A DNA stretch of 64,000 nt. Source: an uncultured Tenacibaculum sp. (GTDB lineage Bacteria; Bacteroidota; Bacteroidia; Flavobacteriales; Flavobacteriaceae). A program made the translations under genes and the position numbers. Position 1 is the first letter of the stretch. The number at the start of each line of letters is the position of its first letter. The DNA is taken from the NCBI RefSeq assembly GCF_947494125.1, contig NZ_CANLTU010000004.1, positions 186,001 to 250,000 of the forward strand, read 5' to 3'. The notes beneath the pieces are model-generated. The model searched no databases. It was given only the letters and a program-made list of their open reading frames with translations, and had not been told where the DNA came from. Positions 49,268 to 58,886 of the stretch are shown one piece after another.

Positions 49268-49660
49268 TTATTTGCCCTTTACCGCTAAAATCATTTTTAA
49301 CTTATTCCTATTTGCAATATCAATTACTTTCATGACATTTTTATAAGGAACGTTTTGATCTCCTCGTATTACTACTGTTTTCTTTTTATCTACTCCTACT
49401 TTGGCTAATATTGTATTTTCTAAATTTACATTACTCACCTTTGTTTTGTCTATATAAAAAGAAGAGTTTTTTGTTATTGTAACTGCTACTGCTGTATTGT
49501 TTTCTGTCTTCCCTCCTGCTTTTGGCAATAATACATCAATTGCACTTACAGTAACTAATGTAGATGTTAACATAAAAAAAATCAACAATAAGAAAACAAT
49601 ATCTGTCATTGAAGACATATTGAAACTTGGATCTACTTTATTTCTTCCTTTTAAATTCAT
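49268..49660 (-). CDS. exbD: ExbD/TolR-type proton channel subunit
   Basis: The 130-residue protein has a short cytoplasmic N-terminus (NKVDPSFNMSSMTDIVFLLL) with the channel aspartate at the start of its only helix, and a periplasmic domain ending KLKMILAVKGK. With ExbB it uses the proton gradient to energise TonB. Its start overlaps the ExbB stop by one base. Confidence 0.95.
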   Translation of the reverse strand: MNLKGRNKVDPSFNMSSMTDIVFLLLIFFMLTSTLVTVSAIDVLLPKAGGKTENNTAVAVTITKNSSFYIDKTKVSNVNLENTILAKVGVDKKKTVVIRGDQNVPYKNVMKVIDIANRNKLKMILAVKGK

Positions 49661-50343
49661 TATACTGGCTCATTTAATAGATCTAAAAACTCTACCGATT
49701 TAGCTTCCATTTGATAAACTACTTTATCTGTACGAACTACTAAATGATTATACGCTATATAGGCTATAATACCAACTATTAATCCAGCTACTGTAGTTGT
49801 CATTGCTGTATACAATCCGTCGGATAATAATTTTATATCTATTTGCCCTCCCGAATTTGCTATTTCGTGTATTGCAACTATCATTCCAATTACTGTCCCT
49901 AAAAAACCTATCATAGGTGCTGCTCCTGCTATGGTTGCTAACACTGAAACATTTCTTTCTAATTGATAAACCTCTAGCTTCCCTGCATTCTCTATTGCTT
50001 TATTAATATCATCTAAAGGTTTTCCTATTCTAGAAATTCCTTTACCTATCAACCTTGCCGTTGGTGTTTGCGTGTTTTCACACATTGCTTTTGCACTCTC
50101 TAACTTACCACTGGTAACGTGATCTCTAATTTGATTCATGAAGTTTTTATCAACTTGAGATGCTGATTTTATTGCAAAGAATCGTTCAAAGTATATATAT
50201 AATGCTACTGCTAATAACACAAACAATAGCGCTATAATAATTTGACCTCCTAATCCACCATCTTTAATTAATTGAATAATTGATAATGTTTTTTCTTCTG
50301 ACACTTCTTCTAACAATTCTTTACTTTCTTGAAATAATAACAT
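49660..50343 (-). CDS. exbB: ExbB/TolQ/MotA-type proton channel subunit
   Basis: The 227-residue protein has three membrane helices: IIIALLFVLLAVALYIYF near residue 35, LATIAGAAPMIGFLGTVIGM near 140 and TTTVAGLIVGIIAYIAYN near 190. The central conserved sequence is that of ExbB/TolQ. It forms the pentameric part of the inner-membrane motor with ExbD. It is the first gene of the string. Confidence 0.95.
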   Translation of the reverse strand: MLLFQESKELLEEVSEEKTLSIIQLIKDGGLGGQIIIALLFVLLAVALYIYFERFFAIKSASQVDKNFMNQIRDHVTSGKLESAKAMCENTQTPTARLIGKGISRIGKPLDDINKAIENAGKLEVYQLERNVSVLATIAGAAPMIGFLGTVIGMIVAIHEIANSGGQIDIKLLSDGLYTAMTTTVAGLIVGIIAYIAYNHLVVRTDKVVYQMEAKSVEFLDLLNEPV

Positions 50344-50427
50344 TAAAAATAATATTAGAGTTTGTAATTTACGTTAACTAACTAACGTTTTGTTTTATTG
50401 AAAATTGCTTTAAAACACAAGTATAAA

Positions 50428-50464
50428 AAAGTCTTCCTCAATAACCATAATTAAGGAAGACTTT
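50428..50464 (-). terminator. nhaD terminator
   Basis: An 11-bp stem AAAGTCTTCCT/AGGAAGACTTT (50428-50438 with 50454-50464) with a 15-base loop and T-rich flanks lies between nhaD and exbB. Confidence 0.75.
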
Positions 50465-50485
50465 ATTTTTTATTTTATGTTAAAC

Positions 50486-51880
50486 TTATATGATTCCTCT
50501 CATTAACACAAATGCTAATGATCCAACTAAAAATCCTATTAAAGCCAACCATGATATTTTTTTCAAATACCAAAAGAAGTCTATTTTTTCCATTCCCATT
50601 GCTACAACACCTGCTGCAGATCCGATAATTAACATACTTCCTCCAGTACCCGCTGAAAATGCAATAAAGTGCCATAACGGATTATCTAATGGCTCAGAAA
50701 ACATTCCTAATGATGCTGCTACTAATGGTACATTATCAATTACTGCTGAACCTATTCCTAATAATATTACTACTAAATCAGAAACTTTAGTCCCATCTAA
50801 TTCACTTCCCATTAAAGGTATTCCTTCCTTTAAACTGTCAGCAAAATTAAATAAGATTCCTAAAGATTCTAAAGCTGCTACAGCCATTAAAATACCTAAA
50901 AAGAATAAAATACTAGGCATTTCTATTTTAGATAATGACGCATGTACAGGGCTATGGTGTGCGTGAGCATCAGATTCTTCGCTATCAAAATCTGTAAGAG
51001 AGAATTTTGTTCTACTATAAATCTCAGCGAAAGTTGCTACAACTGCTAAAGACAACATCATTCCTACATATGGAGGCAAATGCGTTACCGTTTTAAAGAA
51101 AGGAACGAATACTATTGCTCCTAGACCTAAATATAACATTCTTGCACTATGCGGGCTTTTTTGTTTCTCTTCTTCATTACTATCAGATTCTATTTCTCCT
51201 TGAAAAGCTGGTAAAAAAGATGCAATAAACGTTGGTACTATCATACATAGAACCGATGGTATAAATAAGTATGTAATCAACATTGGTGTACTTACTTTTT
51301 TACCAATCCATAACATTGTTGTTGTAACATCTCCAATAGGAGACCAAGCACCACCTGCATTTGCTGCTATAATAATTAAACCAGCAAACCAGATTCGATC
51401 TTCTCTTCTCTTTACTATTTTTTGTAAAATAGATATTAATACAATGGTAGCAGTTAAATTATCTATAATTGCCGATAATATAAAAGCTAAAACCCCAAAC
51501 ATCCATAAGATCTTCTTCTTGCTTTTAGTTTTTACATATCCTTTAATAGTAGAAAAACCATCAAAATAATCGATAATTTCAACTATAGTCATAGCTCCTA
51601 AAAGGAAAACTAATATTTCTGCTGTTTTACCTAAATGATGTAATAATGTTTCTTCTACTAAATGCAACTTATCATCATGGGCTAAGGCTCCAAAACCTTC
51701 TACTAAAGCATGCTTTGACGAATCAAACCAGTTAGAAAAGCTATCTACTCCTAGAGCTACTAAAGCCCAACAAATAGCCATCATTATTAATGCTGGTATT
51801 AATTTATCTAACTTAATATTATGCTCTAAAGTAATGGCCAAATATCCCATTACGAATACTAAAATAATCGCTGACTCCAT
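50486..51880 (-). CDS. nhaD: Sodium:proton antiporter, NhaD type
   Basis: The 464-residue membrane protein has about twelve helices. Conserved NhaD segments include AIIDNLTATIVLISIL, AGGAWSPIGDVTTTMLWIG and IGSAVIDNVPLVAASLGMF, with polar residues in the helices of the ion path. A His-rich loop (SEESDAHAHHSPVHASL) lies mid-protein. It exports sodium in exchange for protons, which suits a marine lifestyle. It follows the glutamate dehydrogenase gene by 16 bases. Confidence 0.93.
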   Translation of the reverse strand: MESAIILVFVMGYLAITLEHNIKLDKLIPALIMMAICWALVALGVDSFSNWFDSSKHALVEGFGALAHDDKLHLVEETLLHHLGKTAEILVFLLGAMTIVEIIDYFDGFSTIKGYVKTKSKKKILWMFGVLAFILSAIIDNLTATIVLISILQKIVKRREDRIWFAGLIIIAANAGGAWSPIGDVTTTMLWIGKKVSTPMLITYLFIPSVLCMIVPTFIASFLPAFQGEIESDSNEEEKQKSPHSARMLYLGLGAIVFVPFFKTVTHLPPYVGMMLSLAVVATFAEIYSRTKFSLTDFDSEESDAHAHHSPVHASLSKIEMPSILFFLGILMAVAALESLGILFNFADSLKEGIPLMGSELDGTKVSDLVVILLGIGSAVIDNVPLVAASLGMFSEPLDNPLWHFIAFSAGTGGSMLIIGSAAGVVAMGMEKIDFFWYLKKISWLALIGFLVGSLAFVLMRGII

Positions 51881-51896
51881 TTTTTATAATTTGTGT

Positions 51897-53129
51897 TTAT
51901 ATCAATTCTTTTAATGCAATTTCAAATGCTGTTGAACAGATTTTTGTTTTTGATGCGCTTTTTGCAAATGATCTTTGCAATGCTTTTTTAATTGTATTTG
52001 AAGTATCATCAAAAATTGCTTTATCTTCCATTGGTAATGCTACTTTAGCTTCCATTAAATAAGCAAAAACTCTAGCAATCCCACAATTAGAGATGAAATC
52101 TGGCAATAAACTTAAGTGTTTATCTGTATATTCCATAATTGGCCCAAAGAAAATTTCTTTATCTGCAAACGGAACATTTGCTCCTGGAGAAACTACTTCT
52201 AAACCTGTATTAATCATTTGTTGAACTTGATCTTGAGAAACTAGTCTTGAAGCTGCTGCAGGAACAAATATCTCTGCTGGCAAACTCCATATTTTATTAT
52301 TAATTTCATCAAAAGGAATCATCTTATCTGAAACTAATTTGTTTCCATCTTTAGCTAAAAACAAATCTTTCATTTCTTCCATAGAAAATCCTTCTTCATT
52401 TATAACTCCACCATCTCTATCAATAATTCCAACAACTTTTGCTCCTAACTGAGTTAAGTAATAAGCTGCAGCTGAACCTACATTTCCGAAACCTTGAACG
52501 ATTGCTCTTTTTCCAGAAATAGTTCCTCCATAAATATTATAATAATGCTTAACCGCTTCGGCAACACCATAACCAGTTAACATATCTGCTACAGTATATT
52601 TTTTAGATAAATCTGGCGAAAACTGCTCGTCTTCAATCACTTTAATTACCCCTTGACGTAACTGACCAATTCTATTAATTTTATCAGCTTCAGTTGGCTT
52701 AAAATGACCATTAAAAATACCTTCTTGCGGATGCCAAACACCACAACTTTCTGTGATTGGGATTACATCTTTATCTGCATCAACATTTAAATCTCCTCCT
52801 GTTCCATAATAATGCTTTAACAACGGAGTTACCGCTTTATACCAACGCTCTAAAACGCCTCTTTTTCTTGGATCATTCGGATCGAAATTAATTCCTGATT
52901 TTGCTCCTCCAATTGCAGGTCCCGAAACAGTAAACTTAACTTCCATTGTTTTTGCTAAAGACAAAACCTCATTTTTATTCAAACCCTTGCGCATTCTTGT
53001 TCCACCGCCAGCAGCTCCACCTCTTAATGAGTTTATTACTGTCCAACCTTCAGCTTCTGTTTCTGAATCTTTCCAGTTAAAAACTATTTCTGGTTGTTTT
53101 TCTTCGTATTTTTTTAATAAATCTTTCAT
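51897..53129 (-). CDS. Glu/Leu/Phe/Val dehydrogenase (glutamate dehydrogenase-like)
   Basis: The ATG at 53129 (MKDLLKKYEEKQPEIVFNWK) is preferred to the track start at 53153, giving 410 residues. It has LRGGAAGGGTRMRKGLNKNE, the catalytic-lysine region VSGPAIGGAKSGINFDP, YYGTGGDLNVDADKD and the Rossmann loop VQGFGNVGSAAAYYL. It interconverts an amino acid and its 2-keto acid with ammonia and NAD(P). Substrate among glutamate and branched-chain amino acids is not settled by sequence. Confidence 0.9.
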   Translation of the reverse strand: MKDLLKKYEEKQPEIVFNWKDSETEAEGWTVINSLRGGAAGGGTRMRKGLNKNEVLSLAKTMEVKFTVSGPAIGGAKSGINFDPNDPRKRGVLERWYKAVTPLLKHYYGTGGDLNVDADKDVIPITESCGVWHPQEGIFNGHFKPTEADKINRIGQLRQGVIKVIEDEQFSPDLSKKYTVADMLTGYGVAEAVKHYYNIYGGTISGKRAIVQGFGNVGSAAAYYLTQLGAKVVGIIDRDGGVINEEGFSMEEMKDLFLAKDGNKLVSDKMIPFDEINNKIWSLPAEIFVPAAASRLVSQDQVQQMINTGLEVVSPGANVPFADKEIFFGPIMEYTDKHLSLLPDFISNCGIARVFAYLMEAKVALPMEDKAIFDDTSNTIKKALQRSFAKSASKTKICSTAFEIALKELI

Positions 53130-53425
53130 TTTAAATCTTATAGGTAAATTCAACTTTAATTGTTCTCTTTTTCATACTTTGAAGTTCTTTACAATTTGTC
53201 CCCTAAGGGGAGTTAAAGTTGATCCATTTTACTGTAGTTTTATTAATAATAGTTGTGCTTACAAAACTAGCATAAAAAAACATATTTTACACATTATTAA
53301 TGCAATTAGCTTTATTACTTTTAAGCACTATTTAATAGTATATTAAAAATAACCGTGCTAAAATACATAGGAAACTTTAAATACTAAAAAAGTTTCCTTG
53401 GTTTTTGTTAATTTTAACATATCTA

Positions 53426-54493
53426 TTATTCTTTTGTTGGATAAAAAATTTCCCCCGATGAATGATCCTTTATTGCTCCAGTTACTGATCTTAAACAATT
53501 TACCTCATTATTATCCTTAAGCATTCCTAATAATGAAAAAATTAATGCTTCTTTATAGTTTATAAGTTTATCATTAGGGATTTCTACTCTATTTTTTGTG
53601 TGAAATTCAATTCTCTTCATTAAAAAAGAATTAAAAACACCTCCTCCTGTGGCCAATACTGATTCTGTATTCTTTATGATATTGCTTATTTGAATAGCAA
53701 TGTGCTCTACAAAAGTTCTCAATATTGTTTGAATATCTTCTTCTAAATTATCAATTAGTGGAAAAATTTCTTCTTGCACCCATTCCAATCCTAACGATTT
53801 TGGTGGCTTAACTGCATAGAAATTAAGTTTATTTAACTCCATTAACAAAAGCTCATTTATCTTTCCTTTTGAAGATATTTCACCACCATCATCGTATTCA
53901 AAACCGAGTTTTCTTGTATAATGATTCAAAACTATATTAACTGGACAAATATCAAATGCTATTCGGTTAGCTCCCTTCTCAAAAGATACATTAGCAAATC
54001 CTCCTAGATTCAAACAATATTCATAACTTGAAAATAATAGTTTATCACCTATTGGAACTAAAGGAGCTCCTTGTCCACCATATTTAACATCTTGAGTTCT
54101 AAAATCGCAAATAACTTTTTCATTGGTTATTTTTGCTATTTCCTCACCATTTCCAATTTGCAAAGTAATTCCATCATCTGGTTGATGTAAAACTGTATGT
54201 CCATGGGAAGCTATAAAATCTAATTTGGCAATTTTATTTACAGTTATAAATTCATTTAAAAGGTTCCCTAAAAATATTCCATACTCAATATCTAAACTTA
54301 TTAAATTACTCTTATTATAAGAAATTGCTTCTTGTAATTTCTTTTTCCATTCGTTAGAATACGAAAACGTATTCGCTTTAATAATTTCAAAATCAACATA
54401 AGAGTTATTATTAATTTTCACATACGCTAGATCAACACCATCTAGTGAGGTTCCAGACATTAATCCTATACAATAAGTATAATTGTTATTCAT
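53426..54493 (-). CDS. anmK: Anhydro-N-acetylmuramic acid kinase
   Basis: The 355-residue sugar kinase has YCIGLMSGTSLDGVDLAYVK at the N-terminus, SHGHTVLHQPDDGITLQIGN, CDFRTQDVKYGGQGAPLVPI and NLGGFANVSF. LATGGGVFNSFLMKRI follows. It phosphorylates and opens 1,6-anhydro-MurNAc in cell-wall recycling. It is divergent from the acyl-CoA dehydrogenase gene. Confidence 0.95.
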   Translation of the reverse strand: MNNNYTYCIGLMSGTSLDGVDLAYVKINNNSYVDFEIIKANTFSYSNEWKKKLQEAISYNKSNLISLDIEYGIFLGNLLNEFITVNKIAKLDFIASHGHTVLHQPDDGITLQIGNGEEIAKITNEKVICDFRTQDVKYGGQGAPLVPIGDKLLFSSYEYCLNLGGFANVSFEKGANRIAFDICPVNIVLNHYTRKLGFEYDDGGEISSKGKINELLLMELNKLNFYAVKPPKSLGLEWVQEEIFPLIDNLEEDIQTILRTFVEHIAIQISNIIKNTESVLATGGGVFNSFLMKRIEFHTKNRVEIPNDKLINYKEALIFSLLGMLKDNNEVNCLRSVTGAIKDHSSGEIFYPTKE

Positions 54494-54514
54494 AAAGTAA
54501 AAATAACAAGTCTA

Positions 54515-54545
54515 TTGAAAATTTGCTATTAAAAAAGTATCTTTG
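54515..54545 (+). promoter_or_regulatory. -33/-7 promoter of the acyl-CoA dehydrogenase gene
   Basis: TTG at 54515-54517, 20 bases, then TATCTTTG at 54538-54545, an exact TAnnTTTG. The ATG is 40 bases further on. Confidence 0.6.
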
Positions 54546-54585
54546 AGCACATTTTTTACGAATTTAACAAAACACATAATAAATA

Positions 54586-55728
54586 ATGGATTTTAATCTT
54601 ACTGAAGAGCATTTAATGATTAGAGATGCTGCACGTGATTTTGCTCAAACTGAGTTATTACCTGGAGTTATAGAAAGAGATGAAAAACAAAGTTTCCCTG
54701 ACGAATTAGTTCGTAAAATGGGAGAATTAGGTTTTATGGGAGTGATGGTAGATCCTAAATATGGAGGAAGTGGAATGGATGCTGTTTCTTATGTATTAAT
54801 TATGGAAGAATTATCTAAAATTGATGCATCTGCTTCTGTAATGGTTTCTGTGAATAATTCATTAGTATGTTATGGTTTAGAAGCATATGGTTCTGAAGAA
54901 CAAAAGCAAAAATATTTAACAAAATTAGCTACTGGTGAACAAATTGGAGCTTTTTGTTTAAGTGAACCTGAGGCTGGTTCTGATGCTACTTCTCAAGCAA
55001 CTACAGCTATCGACAAAGGAGATCATTATTTATTAAATGGAACAAAAAACTGGATTACCAATGGTGGTCGTGCCGGTGTTTATTTAGTAATTGCGCAAAC
55101 TGATCGTGAAAAAGGACATCGCGGTATTAATGCTTTTATCCTTGAAAAAGGAATGGAAGGTTTTGACATTGGACCTAAAGAGGATAAATTAGGTATCCGT
55201 GGTTCTGATACACATACTTTACAATTTAACGATGTAAAAGTTCCTAAAGAAAATAGAATTGGAGAAGACGGTTTCGGATTTAAATTTGCTATGAAAACTT
55301 TATCTGGTGGACGTATTGGTATTGCTGCTCAAGCATTAGGTATTGCCGCGGGAGGTTATGAACTAGCTTTAAAATATTCTAAAGAACGTAAAGCTTTCGG
55401 AACTGAGATTTGTAACCATCAAGCTATTGCTTTTAAATTAGCAGATATGTATACTGAAATTACTGCTGCTCGTCATTTAGTAATGGCAGCTGCTTGTGAT
55501 AAAGACAATGGAGATGATTATACGCGCTCTGGAGCTATGGCTAAACTATACGCTTCTAAAGTTGCAATGGAACATACCGTAGAGGCTGTTCAAATTCATG
55601 GTGGTAATGGTTTTGTAAAAGAATACCACGTTGAGCGTTTAATGCGTGATGCAAAAATTACTCAAATCTATGAAGGAACTTCAGAAATTCAGAAAATTGT
55701 AATCTCAAGAAGTTTAATTAAAGAATAA
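54586..55728 (+). CDS. Acyl-CoA dehydrogenase
   Basis: The 380-residue flavoprotein has the ACAD signatures GAFCLSEPEAGSDATSQATT and WITNGGRAGVYLV, RKAFGTEICNHQAIAFKLAD and QIHGGNGFVKEYHVERLMRD. The catalytic glutamate is in ITQIYEGTSEIQKIVISR near the C-terminus. It oxidises acyl-CoA thioesters with FAD and passes electrons to ETF. Its position of the Glu is that of short/medium-chain enzymes. It has its own promoter and terminator, so it is monocistronic. Confidence 0.95.
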   Translation: MDFNLTEEHLMIRDAARDFAQTELLPGVIERDEKQSFPDELVRKMGELGFMGVMVDPKYGGSGMDAVSYVLIMEELSKIDASASVMVSVNNSLVCYGLEAYGSEEQKQKYLTKLATGEQIGAFCLSEPEAGSDATSQATTAIDKGDHYLLNGTKNWITNGGRAGVYLVIAQTDREKGHRGINAFILEKGMEGFDIGPKEDKLGIRGSDTHTLQFNDVKVPKENRIGEDGFGFKFAMKTLSGGRIGIAAQALGIAAGGYELALKYSKERKAFGTEICNHQAIAFKLADMYTEITAARHLVMAAACDKDNGDDYTRSGAMAKLYASKVAMEHTVEAVQIHGGNGFVKEYHVERLMRDAKITQIYEGTSEIQKIVISRSLIKE

Positions 55729-55750
55729 AGATTTTACATAAAATAGACTT

Positions 55751-55784
55751 AAAAACACTCATTAATTTATAATGGGTGTTTTTT
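55751..55784 (+). terminator. Acyl-CoA dehydrogenase terminator
   Basis: AAAACACTCATTA pairs with TAATGGGTGTTTT (one G-T) and is followed by T runs. Confidence 0.8.
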
Positions 55785-55847
55785 ATTTATAAAACACTGG
55801 CATAGTAATTGTAAACTTCCGTAATCTAATCTTAAATTATAAAAATT

Positions 55848-56333
55848 ATGAAAAAATTATTATGTACAATTGTTTTAGTTATTACTGCTTTAACTGCTAA
55901 TGCACAAGACGGACAATTTAATCTAGGAATTAACGGAGGTTTGCCTATAGGTGATTTTGACAAAACCCATTCTTTTACCTTAGGTGCTGAAGTTAATTAC
56001 TTATTTGAAGTCGCTGAAAACTTTAAAGTTGGACCATCGGTTGCTTTCATTAATTATTTTGGTAAAGAAGAAAATAATATTGGTTTTGGAGATATTCAAT
56101 TTTTACCAGTTTCAGCTGCTGCTAGATATAATTTATCTGAAAAATTTTCTTTTGGAGCAGATTTAGGATATGGAATAGGTATTAACAATGGTAATGATGG
56201 AGGCTTTTATTATCGTCCATTAATTAGTTATGCTATTTCAGAAAAGATGGCTATTCAAGGAAGCTATTCTGGAATTTCAAAAAATGGAAATACCATTTCT
56301 AATATTGGTATAGGAGTTTCTTTTAGTTTATAA
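55848..56333 (+). CDS. Small outer-membrane beta-barrel protein
   Basis: The 161-residue product has a signal peptide (MKKLLCTIVLVITALTANAQ), then alternating aromatic/polar strands (GQFNLGINGGLPIGDFDK) and a terminal strand ISNIGIGVSFSL. It looks like an eight-stranded OmpW/OmpX-class barrel. Function is unknown; such proteins are common stress-responsive envelope proteins. It is monocistronic, ending in a terminator shared with the convergent TruA-like gene. Confidence 0.82.
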   Translation: MKKLLCTIVLVITALTANAQDGQFNLGINGGLPIGDFDKTHSFTLGAEVNYLFEVAENFKVGPSVAFINYFGKEENNIGFGDIQFLPVSAAARYNLSEKFSFGADLGYGIGINNGNDGGFYYRPLISYAISEKMAIQGSYSGISKNGNTISNIGIGVSFSL

Positions 56334-56344
56334 AGAACTTAACT

Positions 56345-56373
56345 AAAAACAGTCTCAAAATGAGACTGTTTTT
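56345..56373. terminator. Terminator between barrel protein and truA-like gene
   Basis: A 13-bp perfect stem AAAAACAGTCTCA/TGAGACTGTTTTT (56345-56357 with 56361-56373) with an AAA loop and a T tract on the plus strand; it abuts the stop codon of the minus-strand gene. Confidence 0.9.
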
Positions 56374-56374
56374 T

Positions 56375-57154
56375 TTACTTAAACTCTATATTTTGTAAAT
56401 GCAGCCCAGATGCTGGAGCTATATTTTTAATTAACTCTATATCTGAATTTGGATCTAAACTTTGTCTAATAAAATTTAAATCAAATTCACCTTTCCCTAA
56501 ACTATGTAAACCTCCCATTATTAAACGAATTTGATTTCTTAAAAACCCCTCTCCTCTAACAATTAGAACATAACTTTCTTTCGGAAAAAAAGAAGCGGTG
56601 AGTTCAGTATTTTTTTCAATTCTACAATATATAATCTCCCTTTCAACCTTCGTTTCTTCAGATGGCTTAGTACAATACCTCTTATAATTATGAAAACCTT
56701 CAAACAACTTTGCTCCCTCTTTCATTAAAGGAACATCTAATTGCTCTCTAAAACGTGTTAAAAAAGGTGCAGCATACGGATGATTTTTTTCTCCATATGA
56801 AAAATAATAGCGATACTCTTTAACTTTTGGGTGCTGAATTATATTAAAATCTCTATCAATATCTTCAATCTTTAGAGCTCTCATATCACCTGGAGCATTT
56901 GCGTTAAAATCTAACATAAATTGATTAAAGTCTACTTCATGATCAATAAATAGTTGAAATGCAAAATAATTAGCTGAAACTCTAGCGTCAGTTCTTCCAA
57001 CTCCTAAGCTCTTAAATCGAATTCCTTTGTAAATAAACTTCAGAGTTTTATCTAAAAAAAGATGTCCTGTTTTTAAATTAGGTTGCTTTTGCCATCCATG
57101 AAAACGAAACCCTAAATATTGTATTGTAACTAAGTAAGAATGCTTGTAATTCAT
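56375..57154 (-). CDS. tRNA pseudouridine synthase A-like protein
   Basis: The track starts at a TTG (57163); the ATG at 57154 (MNYKHSYLVTIQYLGFRFHG) gives 259 residues. It has YLGFRFHGWQKQPN, the catalytic-Asp loop SLGVGRTDARVSANYFAFQL and the late motif GEGFLRNQIRLIMGGL, all TruA features. TruA makes pseudouridine at positions 38-40 of tRNA. The substrate loop and length differ somewhat from housekeeping TruA, so it may be a TruA paralogue. Confidence 0.85.
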   Translation of the reverse strand: MNYKHSYLVTIQYLGFRFHGWQKQPNLKTGHLFLDKTLKFIYKGIRFKSLGVGRTDARVSANYFAFQLFIDHEVDFNQFMLDFNANAPGDMRALKIEDIDRDFNIIQHPKVKEYRYYFSYGEKNHPYAAPFLTRFREQLDVPLMKEGAKLFEGFHNYKRYCTKPSEETKVEREIIYCRIEKNTELTASFFPKESYVLIVRGEGFLRNQIRLIMGGLHSLGKGEFDLNFIRQSLDPNSDIELIKNIAPASGLHLQNIEFK

Positions 57155-57534
57155 AAGCCTCAAATCTACAATGATTTTTGATTAAAATAAAAATTACATT
57201 TAATTCACAAAAACAAATAAAACATACAAATAAATATATTAAAAACACGATTACACATAAAATACAATAACAAAAACACAATAATTTGTTGTTTTTTTCA
57301 ATAATCATCATTTTTATCATATCAATAATTTTTTACTCTCATTTTGGTTTCTCTCTATTTCCTCTCCTTATAAATATGGGTGAATTATTATATCATCATT
57401 TTTTACCCTACTTTTTTGATTCTTACTGGTTTAACGAAAACGTTTTCTACACACAACCTACTGTAAATCATTTGCTTATACCGAATAAATATTGAAAATT
57501 AGCAGCTCATATCAAGCAAAAAAAACCAACAATT
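57155..57534. other. AT-rich divergent intergenic region before the nitrogen operon
   Basis: About 380 bases with extreme A/T content, including runs on both strands. The 69-codon ORF at 57286 in it has no family likeness and phenylalanine-rich composition expected of T-rich DNA. The region must hold the promoter of the porin-P-II-Amt-gltB operon and that of the TruA-like gene, but I see no convincing TAnnTTTG box. Confidence 0.4.
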
Positions 57535-58524
57535 ATGATTCATTTTAAACCTGTCACACTTACATTAGGGATACTTTGTTTTAACTCATTTTCTCAAACT
57601 GATTCTAAAAAAAGTAATCTTTCTCTGAGTGGAAGTGTGGATGTCTATTATACTAGTAATCTCAACAAAGATGCTAAAGGAACTTTAGGATTACTATCAG
57701 ATGTTCAAACTAATGGTTTTGGTCTTGGTATGGTTAACACTATAGCTTCTTATAAAAAAGAGAAAATAGGTGCCGTTGCAGATTTAGCTTTTGGACCTAG
57801 AGCTAATTCAGCAAATGCCTACGATGGAGCAATCAATCAACTATATGTCTATTACAAACCTGTTGAAAACCTTAAATTCACCCTTGGTCAGTTCAACACT
57901 TTTTTTGGATATGAAGTAATCTCTCCAACGGTTAACTTCAACTATACTGTTTCATACTTATTTAGCGCAGGTCCTTTTTCTCATACTGGTTTACGAATAG
58001 ATTACAATGCTTCTGATGATCTAAGTTTAATGTTAGCTGTTACTAATCCTCATGGTATAACTACTGGATCCAATTCAACAAGTTCTTATCAAACTGGTTT
58101 TCAAATAGGTTATAAAAAACAATATTTAAATCTTATTTATGGTGCAGATGGTTTCAATGCTAACGATGCTCTTTTAATTGATTACACAGCAGGTTTAAAT
58201 TTTTCAAGTACCATTTATATGGGTATAAATGCAGCATATTCTTATTCTAACAAAACTGAAGCTGGATACAAAGGAGTTGCTTTATACTTTCAAAAAGAAT
58301 TCAAAAACGATTTTGCTTTAGGCTTTAGACCAGAGTTTTTCTCTACAATTTCTGCTCAAAAAAACTTAGATCAGTCTGCTTATACTCTAACTGCTCAAAA
58401 AACTCTTTCAAAAGAATTAAAAATGATTGCAGAAATAAGATATGATACTTCAAAAGATATAACATTTTTTAATAGAAATAATCTAACAGGAATTACAGTT
58501 GCAGCTGTGTATACTTTAAAATAA
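57535..58524 (+). CDS. Outer-membrane porin-like protein of the ammonium operon
   Basis: The 329-residue protein has a short signal peptide (MIHFKPVTLTLGILCFNSFSQ) and then barrel-type sequence, for example NLSLSGSVDVYYTSNLN and LKFTLGQFNTFFGYEVISP, ending in NNLTGITVAAVYTLK. It belongs to the outer-membrane beta-barrel porins of the Bacteroidota. It precedes P-II by 16 bases, so it is presumably co-transcribed with nitrogen-assimilation genes and may let ammonium or small nitrogen compounds through the outer membrane. That role is inferred from context. Confidence 0.85.
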   Translation: MIHFKPVTLTLGILCFNSFSQTDSKKSNLSLSGSVDVYYTSNLNKDAKGTLGLLSDVQTNGFGLGMVNTIASYKKEKIGAVADLAFGPRANSANAYDGAINQLYVYYKPVENLKFTLGQFNTFFGYEVISPTVNFNYTVSYLFSAGPFSHTGLRIDYNASDDLSLMLAVTNPHGITTGSNSTSSYQTGFQIGYKKQYLNLIYGADGFNANDALLIDYTAGLNFSSTIYMGINAAYSYSNKTEAGYKGVALYFQKEFKNDFALGFRPEFFSTISAQKNLDQSAYTLTAQKTLSKELKMIAEIRYDTSKDITFFNRNNLTGITVAAVYTLK

Positions 58525-58540
58525 CTAAACCACTTAATAC

Positions 58541-58879
58541 ATGAAAAAAATAGAAGCAATTATACGAAAATCAAAATTCCATCAAGTCAAAAAATCTTTG
58601 CATGAAGCTGGCATTAACTTCTTCTCTTATTGGGATGTAACCGGACTTGGAAATGAAAAAGAAGGACATGTATACAGAGGTGTGTCTTATAGTACTAGTG
58701 ATATTCAAAGAAGATATTTATCTATTGTTGTTAATGATGATTTTAAAGAAGCTACCATCAATGCTATTTTATCCTCTGCTTCAACCGGAGAAGTTGGTGA
58801 CGGAAAAATATTTGTTTCAAATATTGAGGAGAGTTATAGAATAAGAACAGGAGAAAAAGGAAAAAACACACTTAACTAA
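58541..58879 (+). CDS. glnB: P-II nitrogen regulatory protein
   Basis: The 112-residue protein starts MKKIEAIIRKSKFHQVKKSL and ends with the PII C-loop STGEVGDGKIFVSNIEESYR, then IRTGEKG. The T-loop reads GLGNEKEGHVYRGVSYSTSD. The Tyr-Arg-Gly and the following Tyr (uridylylation site of proteobacterial PII) are kept, but the GRQ that supplies the 2-oxoglutarate-contacting Gln is replaced by GNE. It senses energy and carbon/nitrogen state and usually binds the ammonium transporter, encoded seven bases downstream. Confidence 0.93.
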   Translation: MKKIEAIIRKSKFHQVKKSLHEAGINFFSYWDVTGLGNEKEGHVYRGVSYSTSDIQRRYLSIVVNDDFKEATINAILSSASTGEVGDGKIFVSNIEESYRIRTGEKGKNTLN

Positions 58880-58886
58880 CAAAATT

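Noticed and set aside
53199-53211. Short GC hairpin TCCCCT-A-AGGGGA in the glutamate dehydrogenase upstream region
   Set aside because: The stem is six bases with a one-base loop and no T tract, so it is not a terminator. It may be part of a dispersed repeat, but no second copy is in the window.
57286-57495. 69-codon ORF before the porin gene
   Set aside because: Composition is that of T-rich intergenic DNA, no family likeness, no promoter or initiation signal. A small membrane protein cannot be wholly excluded.
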